Of a DNA stretch of 64,000 nt, positions 10,867 to 21,340 are shown in pieces. The stretch lies in NCBI GenBank assembly GCA_024509875.1, contig JAMPIV010003424.1, positions 1 to 64,000 on the forward strand. Reading direction: 5' to 3'. Each line of letters opens with the position of its first letter. Within the stretch, counting starts at the first letter, position 1. A program made the position numbers and the translations under genes. Origin of the DNA: Oreohelix idahoensis. Taxonomy: Eukaryota; Mollusca; Gastropoda; Stylommatophora; Oreohelicidae. The notes below the pieces were generated by a model, which was not told the origin of the DNA, ran no database searches, and worked only from the letters and a program-made list of their open reading frames with translations.

Positions 10867-13514
10867 AACGGGGCGGCCCCTATCGATCTTTGTTTCTCTC
10901 CGGCAGTATCGGTACATTTGTGGTACTGATTTTTATTATGTGCTCTCAAGTATCGCACTTTTCTTTCTTTTTTCGTCATTATTTTTCTGCTAAGAAGCAG
11001 ATATTTGATTTTATCAAATCATTCGACACTCCTCTCTGTGATGTAACCGGTTTGTTACGCGGTCATCCTAGCTTGCGGTGAGCAACTAAGATAAGATAGT
11101 CGCCGGCGCGTTTAGATTGAATCGCTGATAAGACGAGATTACTGTCTGTGTGACACATGTGGGCAGACAAAGGTGGCATAATCGCTTCCGGGCCGACTTG
11201 TTATGACAACATGACTTTCTAATAAAGTAATAAGTATTACAGCTTACACATGTTGTCATGTGAGTTCCCCGATCTGTCTGTAAGTTTGTACACAAGGGTA
11301 TCGGACATCATATTACCATATATGGGAGACGTGACCTTTGCAAAATTTGTCTATGTCGGAAATATTTTGAAAGTACCACACCCGACCCATTTGAGTATGA
11401 TTGGAGCGTTTATTTAACTCCATAACAAACGAAGGCGTGGGAAGATAGGATTATAGTCTGGCCATTTCGCAGTTTTATTTCACTGTGAATTTCACGCTCG
11501 CCAAGGCAACATCAGACCTCGCCAGAGTGAAGACTAGATTCATAATTCATTTTTTTAACCGGACCTTTATAGGAGAACCAAATAAGACTTAAAAAGCACA
11601 GGAAATCTCTACATATTAATAAGGAAAACCGGGACTAGGAAACTGAAGAAAGACACGGAGTCAGAGGGAATTGAAGTTAAAATTAACGACCCCCAAATAT
11701 ATATATATATAACCATGTGAATTTTTATGTGTGAAACTCGCTATTGGATGTCAAAGTCTGGCAACCGCAGCATATAGAATGATGATTCATGAACTACCAC
11801 TGCACGGGCTGGTGATTGCTTTATTGATAGTTTCGTAAAGAGAACTAAAAGCATAAAGTAGTTCCAGGTTCCCTATGGAGCAGGGAGGGAAAGATGAAAG
11901 AAATGATGTACATTCTAAGAATAATACTTACAGTTTCAAAGCTTTTCACTCAGTGTAAATGTAAACGAAAAAACGTATTCATGTTAAAATTAATAGAAGT
12001 TTCAAACTTTTCAACAAGTGTAAATATATAGGAAACATAAATGAATTTATATTGTGAGCACTTTTCAAACAGTGGAGATGTAAATGTAAAACATATTATA
12101 TCTGTACGTTTAACCTTTTCATTTAAATGTAATGTAAAGTTAAAGCTATTCAGTTTAAATGTAAAGAAAGTTTTATCCCGAGGGATTAAATTTAGTTCTC
12201 ATCGAGGGTAAATTCTGAGATGGGATGGTAGAATAGAAGAGGGGAGCACATAACTATGTGTCGGAAAACGCCATACTCAGAAGAGCGTGTCGTTTCTATT
12301 TCTATTACTGTCGTAAATTTATTTTGAGAGAAAAAGAGTCTAGAAATGGTAGTCCGGTTTAGAGTGTAGAATGATGATGAAAACTCAGTGATAGAAATGT
12401 ATAGATTAAATATGATGCCCACAGAGTGCTGGAGGAGAGTAAAGACAGACTTATTTACGACAAATCGTTTCTCTCAATCTTCTCTTCCACTCTCCTGGTC
12501 CAACAATTATTTGCCAGTTTTCCAGACACACGTCTGCGCTCACACCGATTTGTTGCTTCAAACACTCAGACGACGTGGATACAGCTATATTAAACAAATA
12601 GGGAATTTTTAGGCTTTTGGGTATCCCAACACAGTCTGATATAAGTTTATGATGTTTATTTACCTTAAAAATCAAATCACAAAAAAACCAATATCAAGTG
12701 TTACATAAAATTATCATAAGTACAGAAAAATGCAAATATCAAGGTAGGGAGGGGGTGAAGAAGATTGGTATCGACTAAGCCCTTGCCGCTTGTATTAGAC
12801 AAAGATAAACCCAGTCTCAAGATAGATAGTTACCAGGAGCATAGGAAATGTAACCCAACAGTGAATTTAATTACTCTGAAAGAGGTGTTACAATATTAGT
12901 TATGGTGGTAGACAAAAAAATACTGTTATCCCAACTGGTGTCTTCCCTTTACTAAGCAAAGAAAAAAAAGGGGGGGATGAAACAGAGTTAACAAATTATC
13001 CCACTAAAGGAACAATGCCGGGTATACAGAAAACGTATTACCCGGTAGGCAAGTTAACAAATGGTTTTTGCAAAAAAAATAAATCTCCTGTCATTCATGC
13101 ACACTGTGCGGATCCACACTCATATACACCACACACTTACCGAGTTGCAGCATCAGTCAATCCCTAGAATGATAAACACACTGATTAAACTCTTTACGTG
13201 TGACAACTGTCCAGTCCTTCTATGTCCCGCCCCAGATAATGCGAGGTTGCACTGAGAGCAAATATTCCCGCTTATCGCCGGACTTGAAGTTCTAAGAGTT
13301 CTTGTGTTTTATTATATAAAAGGAGTCTATGAGATGGCACTGACGCAGTTCGACATAGGGGTGAAAAATGAGGTGATAGTATAATCCTTCAGTGCGTGAC
13401 GACAGCAACTGACCGGTAAAGTTTTTTTAAATCCAGTGAGGAAAAACTAGGCTCAGTCACAGTCAGGTAAATCGGTAATCTCTCACAATATAGCAGTATA
13501 TAAACTATCGCTAC
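10867..13514. other. Unassigned AT-rich region
   Basis: It contains a short TA run (near 11697-11712), loosely repeated TTTAAATGTAA-like motifs (11940-12170) and several short A runs. No ORF here looks like a real protein. Confidence 0.45.
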
Positions 13515-14833
13515 TGGCACTGTTCATCTTCCAGTTTATCTTACAGATTGTAATTTAATTTGATGATAATAATCAAATGATCTTGGGTAGGCTTTCTTTC
13601 ATGTAATTATGTTAGCTAGGCCGCACCGGACCACCACAAGATTTACTTTAAAAAAATGTCTCATCAAACTGTCTGGAAGTTTAAGAACCGAGTATGGAAA
13701 CTCTGAAAGATTTCGTTATTGCTGGGATTGCAAAAGGTGATCAATCTAGAGAAAAAGATAGAAAACCCATAACAACATAATCATACTTTAAAAATCAAAT
13801 AATCTTCTAAGCGCGCGATAAATTTCCCGTTAAGACTATTTTATATATGCTCGCGTATTTAATTATGTATTTAATAAACACTGCGCGAGTTCTAGTGGTT
13901 AAATCACACATCTATAAATATAGGACTTAACTAAATTTATTAATTATAAATTCCTTCGCGACTTTAAAAGTTAATTTAAGCATTAAACATCTATTATCTT
14001 TTGGAAATAATATAGCAGGTATATCATTACATTTACAACTGGAACTATTGAGACGGTTTAATTTAATAGGTTTAAATTAACACAAAATCCAATGAAATAT
14101 AATGAATGAACTCGACCACTGATCACTTTACACAATATATATTACCGCTTTGCACAGAAACAGAATTCACTGCAAATATAAATGAAAATCCATGGGATAA
14201 TCTAGCAAGATTTCAAATATCGCTAGTGCTTCTATCAAGTTCTGGCCAGCGAATGATGAAGTGTATTTCTACGTGATCTGTATATCTACAACTGGAATGC
14301 AAGATGAGTGGGACATGATAACTTTGACAGCTTTTTTGATCTCATGAACTTTGGGGGATCTGACCGCCAAATCCAAAGAGAGAAGCCGCCCCTGGCCTCT
14401 CGTATCTTCGCTCGCTGCTTGCGTCAGCTTTCCCCGTTCGCTCTGGCTGCGATCGGTTCCGTGCTTAACACCGGGATGCGAAATCGTTTCAGGGACCACT
14501 ACTGTCTTTGATAGCATGCCGCCCGTCGTTCCTGAAATCTCCACCAGTGTCTTTCTTCTGATCGCTCTAATCCATCTTGCTAGCGGTTGAGTTCGCGCGG
14601 AGATGATAAATACCTGCGAGAAACAAGCTTCTCTGCTCGGGGATCGTCTCAGTGTCTTTGATCTCGTGCCGCATACTAAATGAGTCCCGGTGGAAATCGG
14701 TTCGCTCTGGCGAAACGAAAAGTTACAACAAATGTTCAGGGGTTCTAATGTTATGAAAAGCTAAAAGTCAAGTCCCTTTAAATCATCCATCATATCAGGG
14801 AAAATTCACTTGTCGAACTAGACGTACGTCACA
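13515..14833 (-). repeat. Putative 3' LTR of element B (inner end clear, outer end uncertain)
   Basis: Immediately after the polypurine tract of element B the minus strand starts TGTGACGTACGTC, a typical TG start for an LTR. No second copy of this sequence is present to fix the outer end. The limit given is only a guess, based on a CA end near 13515. The GC-richer block 14340-14700 lies inside it. Confidence 0.4.
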
Positions 14834-14848
14834 ATCGTCCCCACTTTT
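14834..14848 (-). promoter_or_regulatory. Polypurine tract of element B
   Basis: The minus strand reads AAAAGTGGGGACGAT directly before TGTGACG. It is placed as expected for the plus-strand DNA primer at the 3' LTR and overlaps the RNase H stop codon. Confidence 0.7.
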
Positions 14849-15575
14849 AGACATGAAACCATTTTTCATGTTTCATTTTTTTGACAATGGAGGTGACCTG
14901 ATTGGTGATTTTAGGATGAGTGGTATCTTCAGTTTGCTCTTCTTCCTCTGTAGACCAGTTTCTACTCAGGAAATCAGCCCCGACATTCTGTCTTCCCGGA
15001 ATATATTCCACTTTGAAAGAATAAACGCTTAAAAGAAGCGCCCAACGCATGATCCTTGCGTTAAATTCTTTATTGGCACCCAGAAATGCTAACGGAGCGT
15101 GGTCTGTTTGCACCGTGAAAGATGTACCATAGAGAAACTCATGATGGCGTCTGATACCGTCAATCAGAGCGAGACATTCTCTTTCGAATACGCTGTAGTT
15201 CTGTTCAGCTTTATTTAATTTCCGACTGCCATAGGCAACTGGAAATAGCATGTTTGGGTCACTGTCATCGGCTTGAAGCAGTGTTGACCCGATGCCCTGA
15301 CCTGACGCGTCGATCCGTAATACAAAAGGTTTGTTGAGGTCAGGCAACCTCAAAATGGGGTATGCAGACAACTGTCCTTTCAAAGTGCTGTACGCGTGTT
15401 CGCACTTTTGATCCCATATGACCTTATCAGGACAACCTTTCTTTGTGAGGTCAGTCAGAGGTGCCCTCAGTCCGTTGAAGTTCTGGCTGTCCTTCTGCTC
15501 GTATGCACATACTGATATGAAGGCACGTACGTCTTTCTTCGTTCGGGGTCTTTTGGCTGCAGCTATTTTCTCCAT
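14847..15575 (-). pseudogene. Element B: RT connection and RNase H
   Basis: The 242-residue ORF contains the RT thumb/connection block (TKKDVRAFISVC, then APLTDLTKKG) and RNase H. The catalytic motifs are all visible: LRIDASGQGIG, FERECLALIDG, VQTDHAPLAFL and ADFLSRN. It would degrade RNA in the RNA:DNA hybrid. The join to the upstream RT ORF is broken by a frameshift and the loss of several codons (about 15576-15615), and the connection block VCAYEQKDSQNF looks mutated. Confidence 0.85.
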
Positions 15576-15607
15576 AATTGCATCCGTGAGAAATAGTATC
15601 TAACTGT

Positions 15608-16348
15608 TCAAAACCCGATGAGACATTTGCTAGGTCTGGCTGTGAGACCCGTTTCCTGTAGTCTCCTGAGGAGCATAGCAACCGTAGCAATATGTTCTTC
15701 ATAGGTTTCCGATGCAATTAATATGTCATCCATAAAATTATGGATATGGGGACTTTGCAAAGGTTCTAGAAGTTTCCTCATCATCCTGGTGAACACTCCT
15801 GGTGCGTTATGCAATCCGAACGGCATCACATTAAATGTGTAATGTCCTTCACTAGTGCTGAAAGCTAACAAAGGTTTAATTTCCTCCTTGACTAGTATCT
15901 GATAATAACCTTTACTGAGGTCAATCTTGGAGAAAATCTTTGCTTTGCTGAGCTTGGTGAACAACTCAGAAACAGTTTGGAGAGGTTCGGGCTGGAATTC
16001 CGTTACAGCGTTTAGCAGCCGGTAATCTATACACAGCCGAACTTCCTTATTGGGCTTTTGCAACAGCACTACACTGGAACTGTAAGGAGATGTAGACTCA
16101 CTGATAATTCCTGCTTGACGCAGCTTGTCTATTTCTCCGCGAAGTGCATCAGCTTTAGCGTACGGTATGGGGTAAACTCTGGTTCGAACAGGGGTCTCGT
16201 TTGTTAATTTCATATCAAATTCGATGAGATTTGTTCGACCAGGTACATCCGTTAAGACTGCACTGTACTGTTTTAGTAGAGCCCTGGTTTCTGTTTGTTG
16301 TTCGTAACATGGTGGTGAGGGTGCCATTAAAACGTTCCACGAGCCCAT
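15608..16348 (-). pseudogene. Element B: reverse transcriptase
   Basis: The 246-residue ORF has the RT blocks in order: VVLLQKPNKEVRLCIDYR, KIDLSKGYYQI, NVMPFGLHNAPGVF and the catalytic FMDDIL. FMDD replaces the usual YxDD, as in family A/D. Its first ~14 residues are read out of frame. The true RT-side sequence starts around EQQTETRALLKQYS (near 16306), where it is fused directly to truncated integrase. Confidence 0.88.
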
Positions 16349-17372
16349 TTCCGGCCGGATGGTAGGGACTTGTGTGGATATGTTTGGCCCTCAAGATCTT
16401 AAAGATCTCCTCCATTAACAGGCTACGGAATTGGGATCCATTGTCCGTCAAAACGTGTTGAGGGAATCCCAACCGTGTAAAGATTTGCACGAGGGCTTCT
16501 GCGACATGCTTGGAATTTATGCATGGTAGCGGTACAGCTTCGGCCCACATTGTGCAAGTGTCGACTAAAGTCAGGATGAACCTGTGCTTTCTTTTGGTCC
16601 TTTCTAGGGGTCCAATGATGTCGACAGCAACCCGTTCAAATGGAGTACCCACTATTGGCATTTGCCCCATAGGTGCTGGGGGTGTCAAGTGCTTGGGTGC
16701 TACCCGTTGGCACTGGGCGCAGGATATCCCGTACCTGATAATGTCAGAGTTCATTCCTGGCCACCAATAGTGGTTTTTTATTCGCTGAATAGTGGCGTTT
16801 TGTCCCATATGTCCGCTAAAGGGAAGAGAGTGCCCCATTTCTAAGATCTGGCTTCTGTACTGCGTCGGTACTAGGAGCTGGTTATTCCCCGTGTCCGGGT
16901 TGCCCGTTCTACGATACAATACGCCATCCTTAGAAAAGATGTCTCCGTTGTGTCTGGGGTCCTTAGCCATGGGCAGTTTTTTAAAGCAGAGCTCCAGAGT
17001 AGGGTCCTTTTGTTGCGCCTCCTTCAGTTCGTTCGGCAACAAATTTGGCGCAGGCTCCCTCTCCTTCTTGGCTTGCCCTCTTGTGGTTACCGCTGCCACA
17101 ATCGGCTCCTTTGGTCTCCCAATAAACACATATCTACATCCCAGGATAACTGGGTAGATAGGATCATCCATAATGGCCGCTTTAATAACACCTCTGACAA
17201 AATCAAAGTGTATTTCTACCAGTGCGATAGGAAGCGTCCTGGGTGCATCACTCCTGAAAACTCCACTAAGTTTGACGGTTTCCTCTGTATCCTGACCTGC
17301 TTTGACTAGGTGTCTAGCAACAATACAACTAAAGCTTAATCCAGTGTCAAAGAGACAAGTATTGAGGTACCA
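16215..17372 (-). pseudogene. Element B: protease and integrase (C-terminally deleted)
   Basis: The protease begins near 17372 with LFDTGLSFS and the frame runs into the 318-residue ORF at 17171. Next come the integrase zinc domain (MGHSLPFSGHMGQN, CAQCQR) and the catalytic core. All three acidic residues sit in familiar contexts: AVDIIGP, LTDNGSQF and GLVERFN. After GTLTTML (near 16310) the text jumps into sequence belonging before RT, so the integrase C-terminal domain is deleted and the ORF ends out of frame. Upstream of the protease active site a single-base lesion breaks the link to gag. Confidence 0.88.
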
Positions 17373-17530
17373 TTCAAAATTACAGTTCCTCGAGTTGAGG
17401 GTCGGTCCCCCTCAGGTTGAGAATCACTGACATTGACTCTACCTTTCGAGGCTGTATGCAAACATCCGACGCGGTTTGGACCGGTTTGTTTGCCCTGATC
17501 AGACGTTCCTGGTGTAGGGGTCTTCCCTTT

Positions 17531-18642
17531 TCATTGACCTTGGTGGCCGCGCTGCCACGTAGGCTTGGTGGGTTGATCAGAATTGTTGTTAGGGGGGTAT
17601 CGGGTTTTGTAGAATATTGATTTTTTCTGGGGAGGTCTCTGGGTATTATTTTCTCGTTGGTTATAATTCTGAGAGGAATTAGAGGAATAGGATGACTGCT
17701 CTAGATTTTGTTTACGAGATGGCTCATCTGTGGGTTTACGTTTTGTGCTGGGAAGTTCGGCCATTGCATTGGTATAGCGTTCTGCCTTATTGAGTATGTC
17801 CTCAAGCCTGACTGCGCCCTGTTCAGCCAAAAATCTACGGGTTTCGTTTGACAAAGTTGACTTTATCTGTTCCACAAGAACCAGTTCAAGTAGTCCCTCA
17901 TATGTAAGAGGTAGGGCAGATAATTCAATGCACTTTGTCAAATAGCCCGTGAGACGTGAAGAGAACTGCGGGAATGTTTCCGTGCTCTCTTTCCGGCTGT
18001 TTCTGAACATTTGCAGAAATTTTCGGGCGGTCATCTCAAACCGCTCTAGCAAGGCCTTTTTCAGCATGTCGTAATCATGTTGGTTGGTTCCCAGCTTTGT
18101 ATATACGTCATAAGCAGTACTTTTCAGTGACGTTGAGAGTTTAAGTGCCCAGCGGGAACTCTCCAACCCATACAGATTTGCAAGCCTCTCGAATTTTTCT
18201 AGATAGCTGTCAATTTTCTCATTGGGACTAGGAAAAGACTCTAAAGCAAAAGACATCGCAGTTAATTGGGCAGACTGAGTGCTGGAGAGATCCATTGACT
18301 GAGACTGGGGCGAAGACGGCTCTCCGTTATTCGAAGTAGAGGCGCCCCGACTCTCTAAAGCCTTAAGCGCCAGTTCATGTTGTCTTTCTCGCTCTCTCTC
18401 TCTTTCCCTGCGGGCGTCCATCTCTGCCTCAATTTTCTTCTGCTCCAATTGACGATCGTCCGCTTCTTTCTTCCTAGCTTCTGCCCGCTCTTCCACTTCC
18501 TTTTTCTCTTTTCTTCTCTCTGTTGGTCCGCGTCATATCTTTCAAGTTCTTTGTTGACAAACAGGTTCGCGGCTTCTCCTTCTAATCCTGAGTCCTTCGC
18601 CTCCTGTCTCAAAATGGATCTTATCCTAATTCTCTCTGCCAT
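17531..18642 (-). pseudogene. Element B: Gag
   Basis: It starts MAERIRIRSILRQEAKDSG. A charged coiled coil (residues about 40-105) is split by a one-base slip in an A run near 18485, so two overlapping ORFs are seen. Then follow a capsid region (SYLEKFERLANLYGLE) and a SCAN-like C-terminal domain (TYEGLLELVLVEQIKSTL, LAEQGAVRLEDILNKAERY). The tail is rich in N, Q, S, K and P. No CCHC knuckle survives before the stop at 17531. Confidence 0.85.
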
Positions 18643-18649
18643 ACCAAAG

Positions 18650-19424
18650 AACTGGATGCTTCTAAGACTAGAGAATAGTAAGATGGAACAAGAAGGGGAA
18701 GAAACTCGGAACCGCTACGAGAAAAACCAAAGTAAAAATTTACTTGAGTTACCTCCTACCTTAAATGCGTTAATTTATCGCTGCTATTATTGTCACTTAA
18801 GACTCTTAACGCAAGCGACTATGCCACTAAACTGGTAAGTTACACTAGAAAAGAATCTACTCTTACTAACAGTAGAGAAAAATTTATATTAAAACAATTT
18901 AAAGGAAAAAAAAAATTTTCGCTGAAATTTTAATTCTCCACTACAAAAAACTCCCCCTGAAGTCAATTATATGAGAAGAGACGATGTTAACTAGACTTAA
19001 AAAGTCAGAACAAGGCGTCTTTAGCTAAGCTCAACTCTTTTAACTTCAAAAACCCTTTAGTGACTGTAAAACAATCACGCAATCCCAGCAAATCTTATAA
19101 AGAAAAATGTAATGTTTCTCTGCCAGTGAATAATTTAAATAACAACTATTTATGTTTATCCGTACTTTCTACTGCTGTGGAAAGAAAACAACCTGTAACT
19201 ATGCTGTGTGGACGACCCAAATACTAAAAAGCGTTGTCTAGGGGTGTAATTACTTATTTATTTATTTCCCTAAATCTCAAAGACATATCACTCACACTCT
19301 ATCTAGTTAGACCCAGACTTAGATCAGACTCAAATATCTTTATCCCGGCTATGCGAATGCCTCAAATGTAGCTCAAGATGCAGAACCAGCCCACAAATAT
19401 GTGTGCATCAAATGTATCTCAAAA
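18650..19424 (-). other. Leader region of element B
   Basis: Non-coding AT-rich DNA between gag and the primer site. The phrase TATCCCGG occurs twice (near 19341 and 19425), which suggests a local duplication of about 85 bp next to the primer site. Confidence 0.5.
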
Positions 19425-19441
19425 TTATCCCGGCGAGCCTT
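19425..19441 (-). promoter_or_regulatory. tRNA-Pro-like primer-binding site of element B, damaged
   Basis: The minus strand reads GGCTCGCCGGGATAATT. This is the copy A primer site and following bases with one base missing (GGCTCGTCCGGGATAATT). The first part of the site is lost at the junction with the LTR-like segment to the right. Confidence 0.65.
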
Positions 19442-19788
19442 TGACCTCTCTAGAGACAACAGAACATATAGTTCGACTTAGATATGTAAAGATATACAGA
19501 TATAAGACAGATTCGTCCTACACAGACAAACAATACACATAAATTCAGGCCATAGATATTCTGAAGCAAGAACAATCTATTACTACCCAAACAAAGAATA
19601 AATCGCAGTAAAACTGGATTCATCCGCGGAGTTCGAACGAAAGAGACGGCACAACTTTCAAGGGAAGTAACTCAATAATGACTTTCCCTTAAGCACTAAA
19701 AAATATCTATTTTGTTTACAAAATATTTGCGAACATAACAAGTATACCAATGTATAATATTGTAAGATATCAAAGACTGCACGTAACA
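19436..19788 (-). repeat. Truncated 3' LTR of element C
   Basis: On the minus strand it starts TGTTACGTGCAGTC at 19788, next to the polypurine tract, and matches 27203-27555 with one substitution. It stops at AAGGCT, where element B's primer-site sequence takes over. Confidence 0.8.
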
Positions 19789-20251
19789 GTCTTACCACAC
19801 CTCCCGGTATTTTTTTGAAATACATCTAGGAGCAACGTACAATAGGCTCACAACGCATGAATAATGCGCAGATGAAAATATCAGGAATACATATAACGCC
19901 TAATATGAGGCTAAGTCGACTTATGGAGCGACTGGTGAGAATGTGTCTCATAAACTGAGAGAAATTATTTCTCTATAAGTATATTTTTCCAGGAAGGTGT
20001 CATCAAAGTATAATACAATTCTGGCAATTACACGATGCCTAAAAAATTCATACCATCATTTCGTATTAGATATCTTACATTTATGATTTATGAAGAAAAA
20101 AATCATCAAAGCACAGCGGTGAATAAACATCAATGAACCGCTATGTAGTGATACAATCATTATATTATTAAATTACAAATTTGTATCTATCATGATATAG
20201 AAAAGGAACTACTATAGAACTAGACATATCAAGAAGTCTAAGCCCTAATAG
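19789..20251 (-). other. 3' untranslated region and polypurine tract of element C
   Basis: AT-rich with no ORF. The last bases on the minus strand (19806-19789) read CGGGAGGTGTGGTAAGAC, a plausible polypurine tract before TGTTACG. Confidence 0.6.
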
Positions 20252-21340
20252 TTATGTGGAATCATGTGGGCATCTTGACAGAATGTCTGCCATCACATTA
20301 TCTGATCCACGAATAGCTCGCACAGAGAAATGAAAAGGTTGAAGAGCAATTGCATATCGAGTAGACCTCGAGCTCTTCAAATTCTTACTCTGTATAGCAG
20401 TAAGAGCTTTTTGGTCGGTTTCTACTATGAAATGTGCGCCCAGAAGGAATCTCTGTAGTTTGAGGATCGACCAAACCATAGCTAATAGCTCACGGTCTAA
20501 AACCGAATAATTCCTTTCTGCCGCATTAAGTTTTCTGGAAATATACATTACAGGATGCAGAGTTCCAGAGTACTCTTGCATTAGTGCCGCTCCAATCCCA
20601 GTGGATGAAGCGTCACTACGAAGAACGAATGTTTTATCTTTAGTGGGTAGCACTAAAATAGGTGGTGTTGAAAACAATGTTTTAATCTTATCCAGAGAGC
20701 ATTGGCATTCCTGAGACCAGTGGACCACATTAGGCGAACCTTTCTTTAGAAGTGTTGAAAGAGGTGCCATGATAGAGGATAGATTCTGAATGAATCTGCC
20801 ATAAAATTGAATAAGACCTAACAGACTTCTCACCTGTTTTTTAGTCTTAGGGATTGAGATGTTAAGTATCTTACTAGTATTATGGTCCTCTGTCTTTAGG
20901 AAACCATGACCAACTCGGTGGCCTAGGAAAGAAATTTCGCTAAAACCAATATAGGCTTTAGAGGGTTTCGCTGTCAGGTTGTGCTCGCGCAAAGTAGACA
21001 GCAATTCATCTAACCCTGAATAGTGATCTTCCCAAGTATCGCTGAAAAGACAGATGTCGTCAAGATATGCAATGACATCTGACCGATAAGATAGGATTCG
21101 GCGCATCATGCGTACGAATGTAGCTGGTGCGTTCATAAGACCGAAAGGCATAAAATTCCATTGGAACAAACCTCTAGGTGTTGAAAAAGCCGTGAGAGGT
21201 TTGGCGCGTTCAGATAAAGGAACTTGCCAATATCCTTTAGACAAATCAAGTTTAGTGAAAAAATGAGATTTGGAGAGTCGAGTAAGTAGTTCTTCCAGTA
21301 AAGGCATAGGTTCAGCATCGAACTTCGTTACCTGATTCAA
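20252..21340 (-). CDS. Element C: reverse transcriptase and RNase H
   Basis: The 362-residue ORF begins in the RT palm. RT motifs in order are KLDLSKGYWQVPLS, FMPFGLMNAPATFVRMM and the catalytic YLDDICLF, then the connection (LLGLIQFYGRFIQN). RNase H has its catalytic residues in LRSDASSTGIG, LDRELLAMVWS, VETDQKAL and ADILSRCP. It would make and process the element's cDNA. The start is artificial: the first RT block lies at the end of the upstream ORF, and the two are separated only by an A8 run near 21378-21385. No other lesion is seen. Confidence 0.9.
   Translation of the reverse strand: MNQVTKFDAEPMPLLEELLTRLSKSHFFTKLDLSKGYWQVPLSERAKPLTAFSTPRGLFQWNFMPFGLMNAPATFVRMMRRILSYRSDVIAYLDDICLFSDTWEDHYSGLDELLSTLREHNLTAKPSKAYIGFSEISFLGHRVGHGFLKTEDHNTSKILNISIPKTKKQVRSLLGLIQFYGRFIQNLSSIMAPLSTLLKKGSPNVVHWSQECQCSLDKIKTLFSTPPILVLPTKDKTFVLRSDASSTGIGAALMQEYSGTLHPVMYISRKLNAAERNYSVLDRELLAMVWSILKLQRFLLGAHFIVETDQKALTAIQSKNLKSSRSTRYAIALQPFHFSVRAIRGSDNVMADILSRCPHDST

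Larger units (their letters stand above)
14834..19441 (-). mobile_element. Gmr1-like Ty3/gypsy element B, decayed
   Basis: In minus-strand order: primer-site-like sequence (19425-19441), leader, gag, protease, integrase, reverse transcriptase, RNase H, polypurine tract. The integrase-before-RT order is direct evidence for the Gmr1-like arrangement. The coding part has frame breaks in gag and protease, an internal deletion that joins integrase to RT, and a small deletion between RT and RNase H. No 5' LTR of its own is recognisable. The right end abuts a 353-bp sequence that is the start of an LTR of element C. Confidence 0.85.

Noticed and set aside
13510..14833. GCTAC at 13510-13514 as the partner of GCTAC at 27556-27560, marking one composite insertion of B plus C
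   Set aside because: A 5-base match followed by TG is expected by chance at noticeable frequency in this span, and B's outer LTR end is not independently defined.
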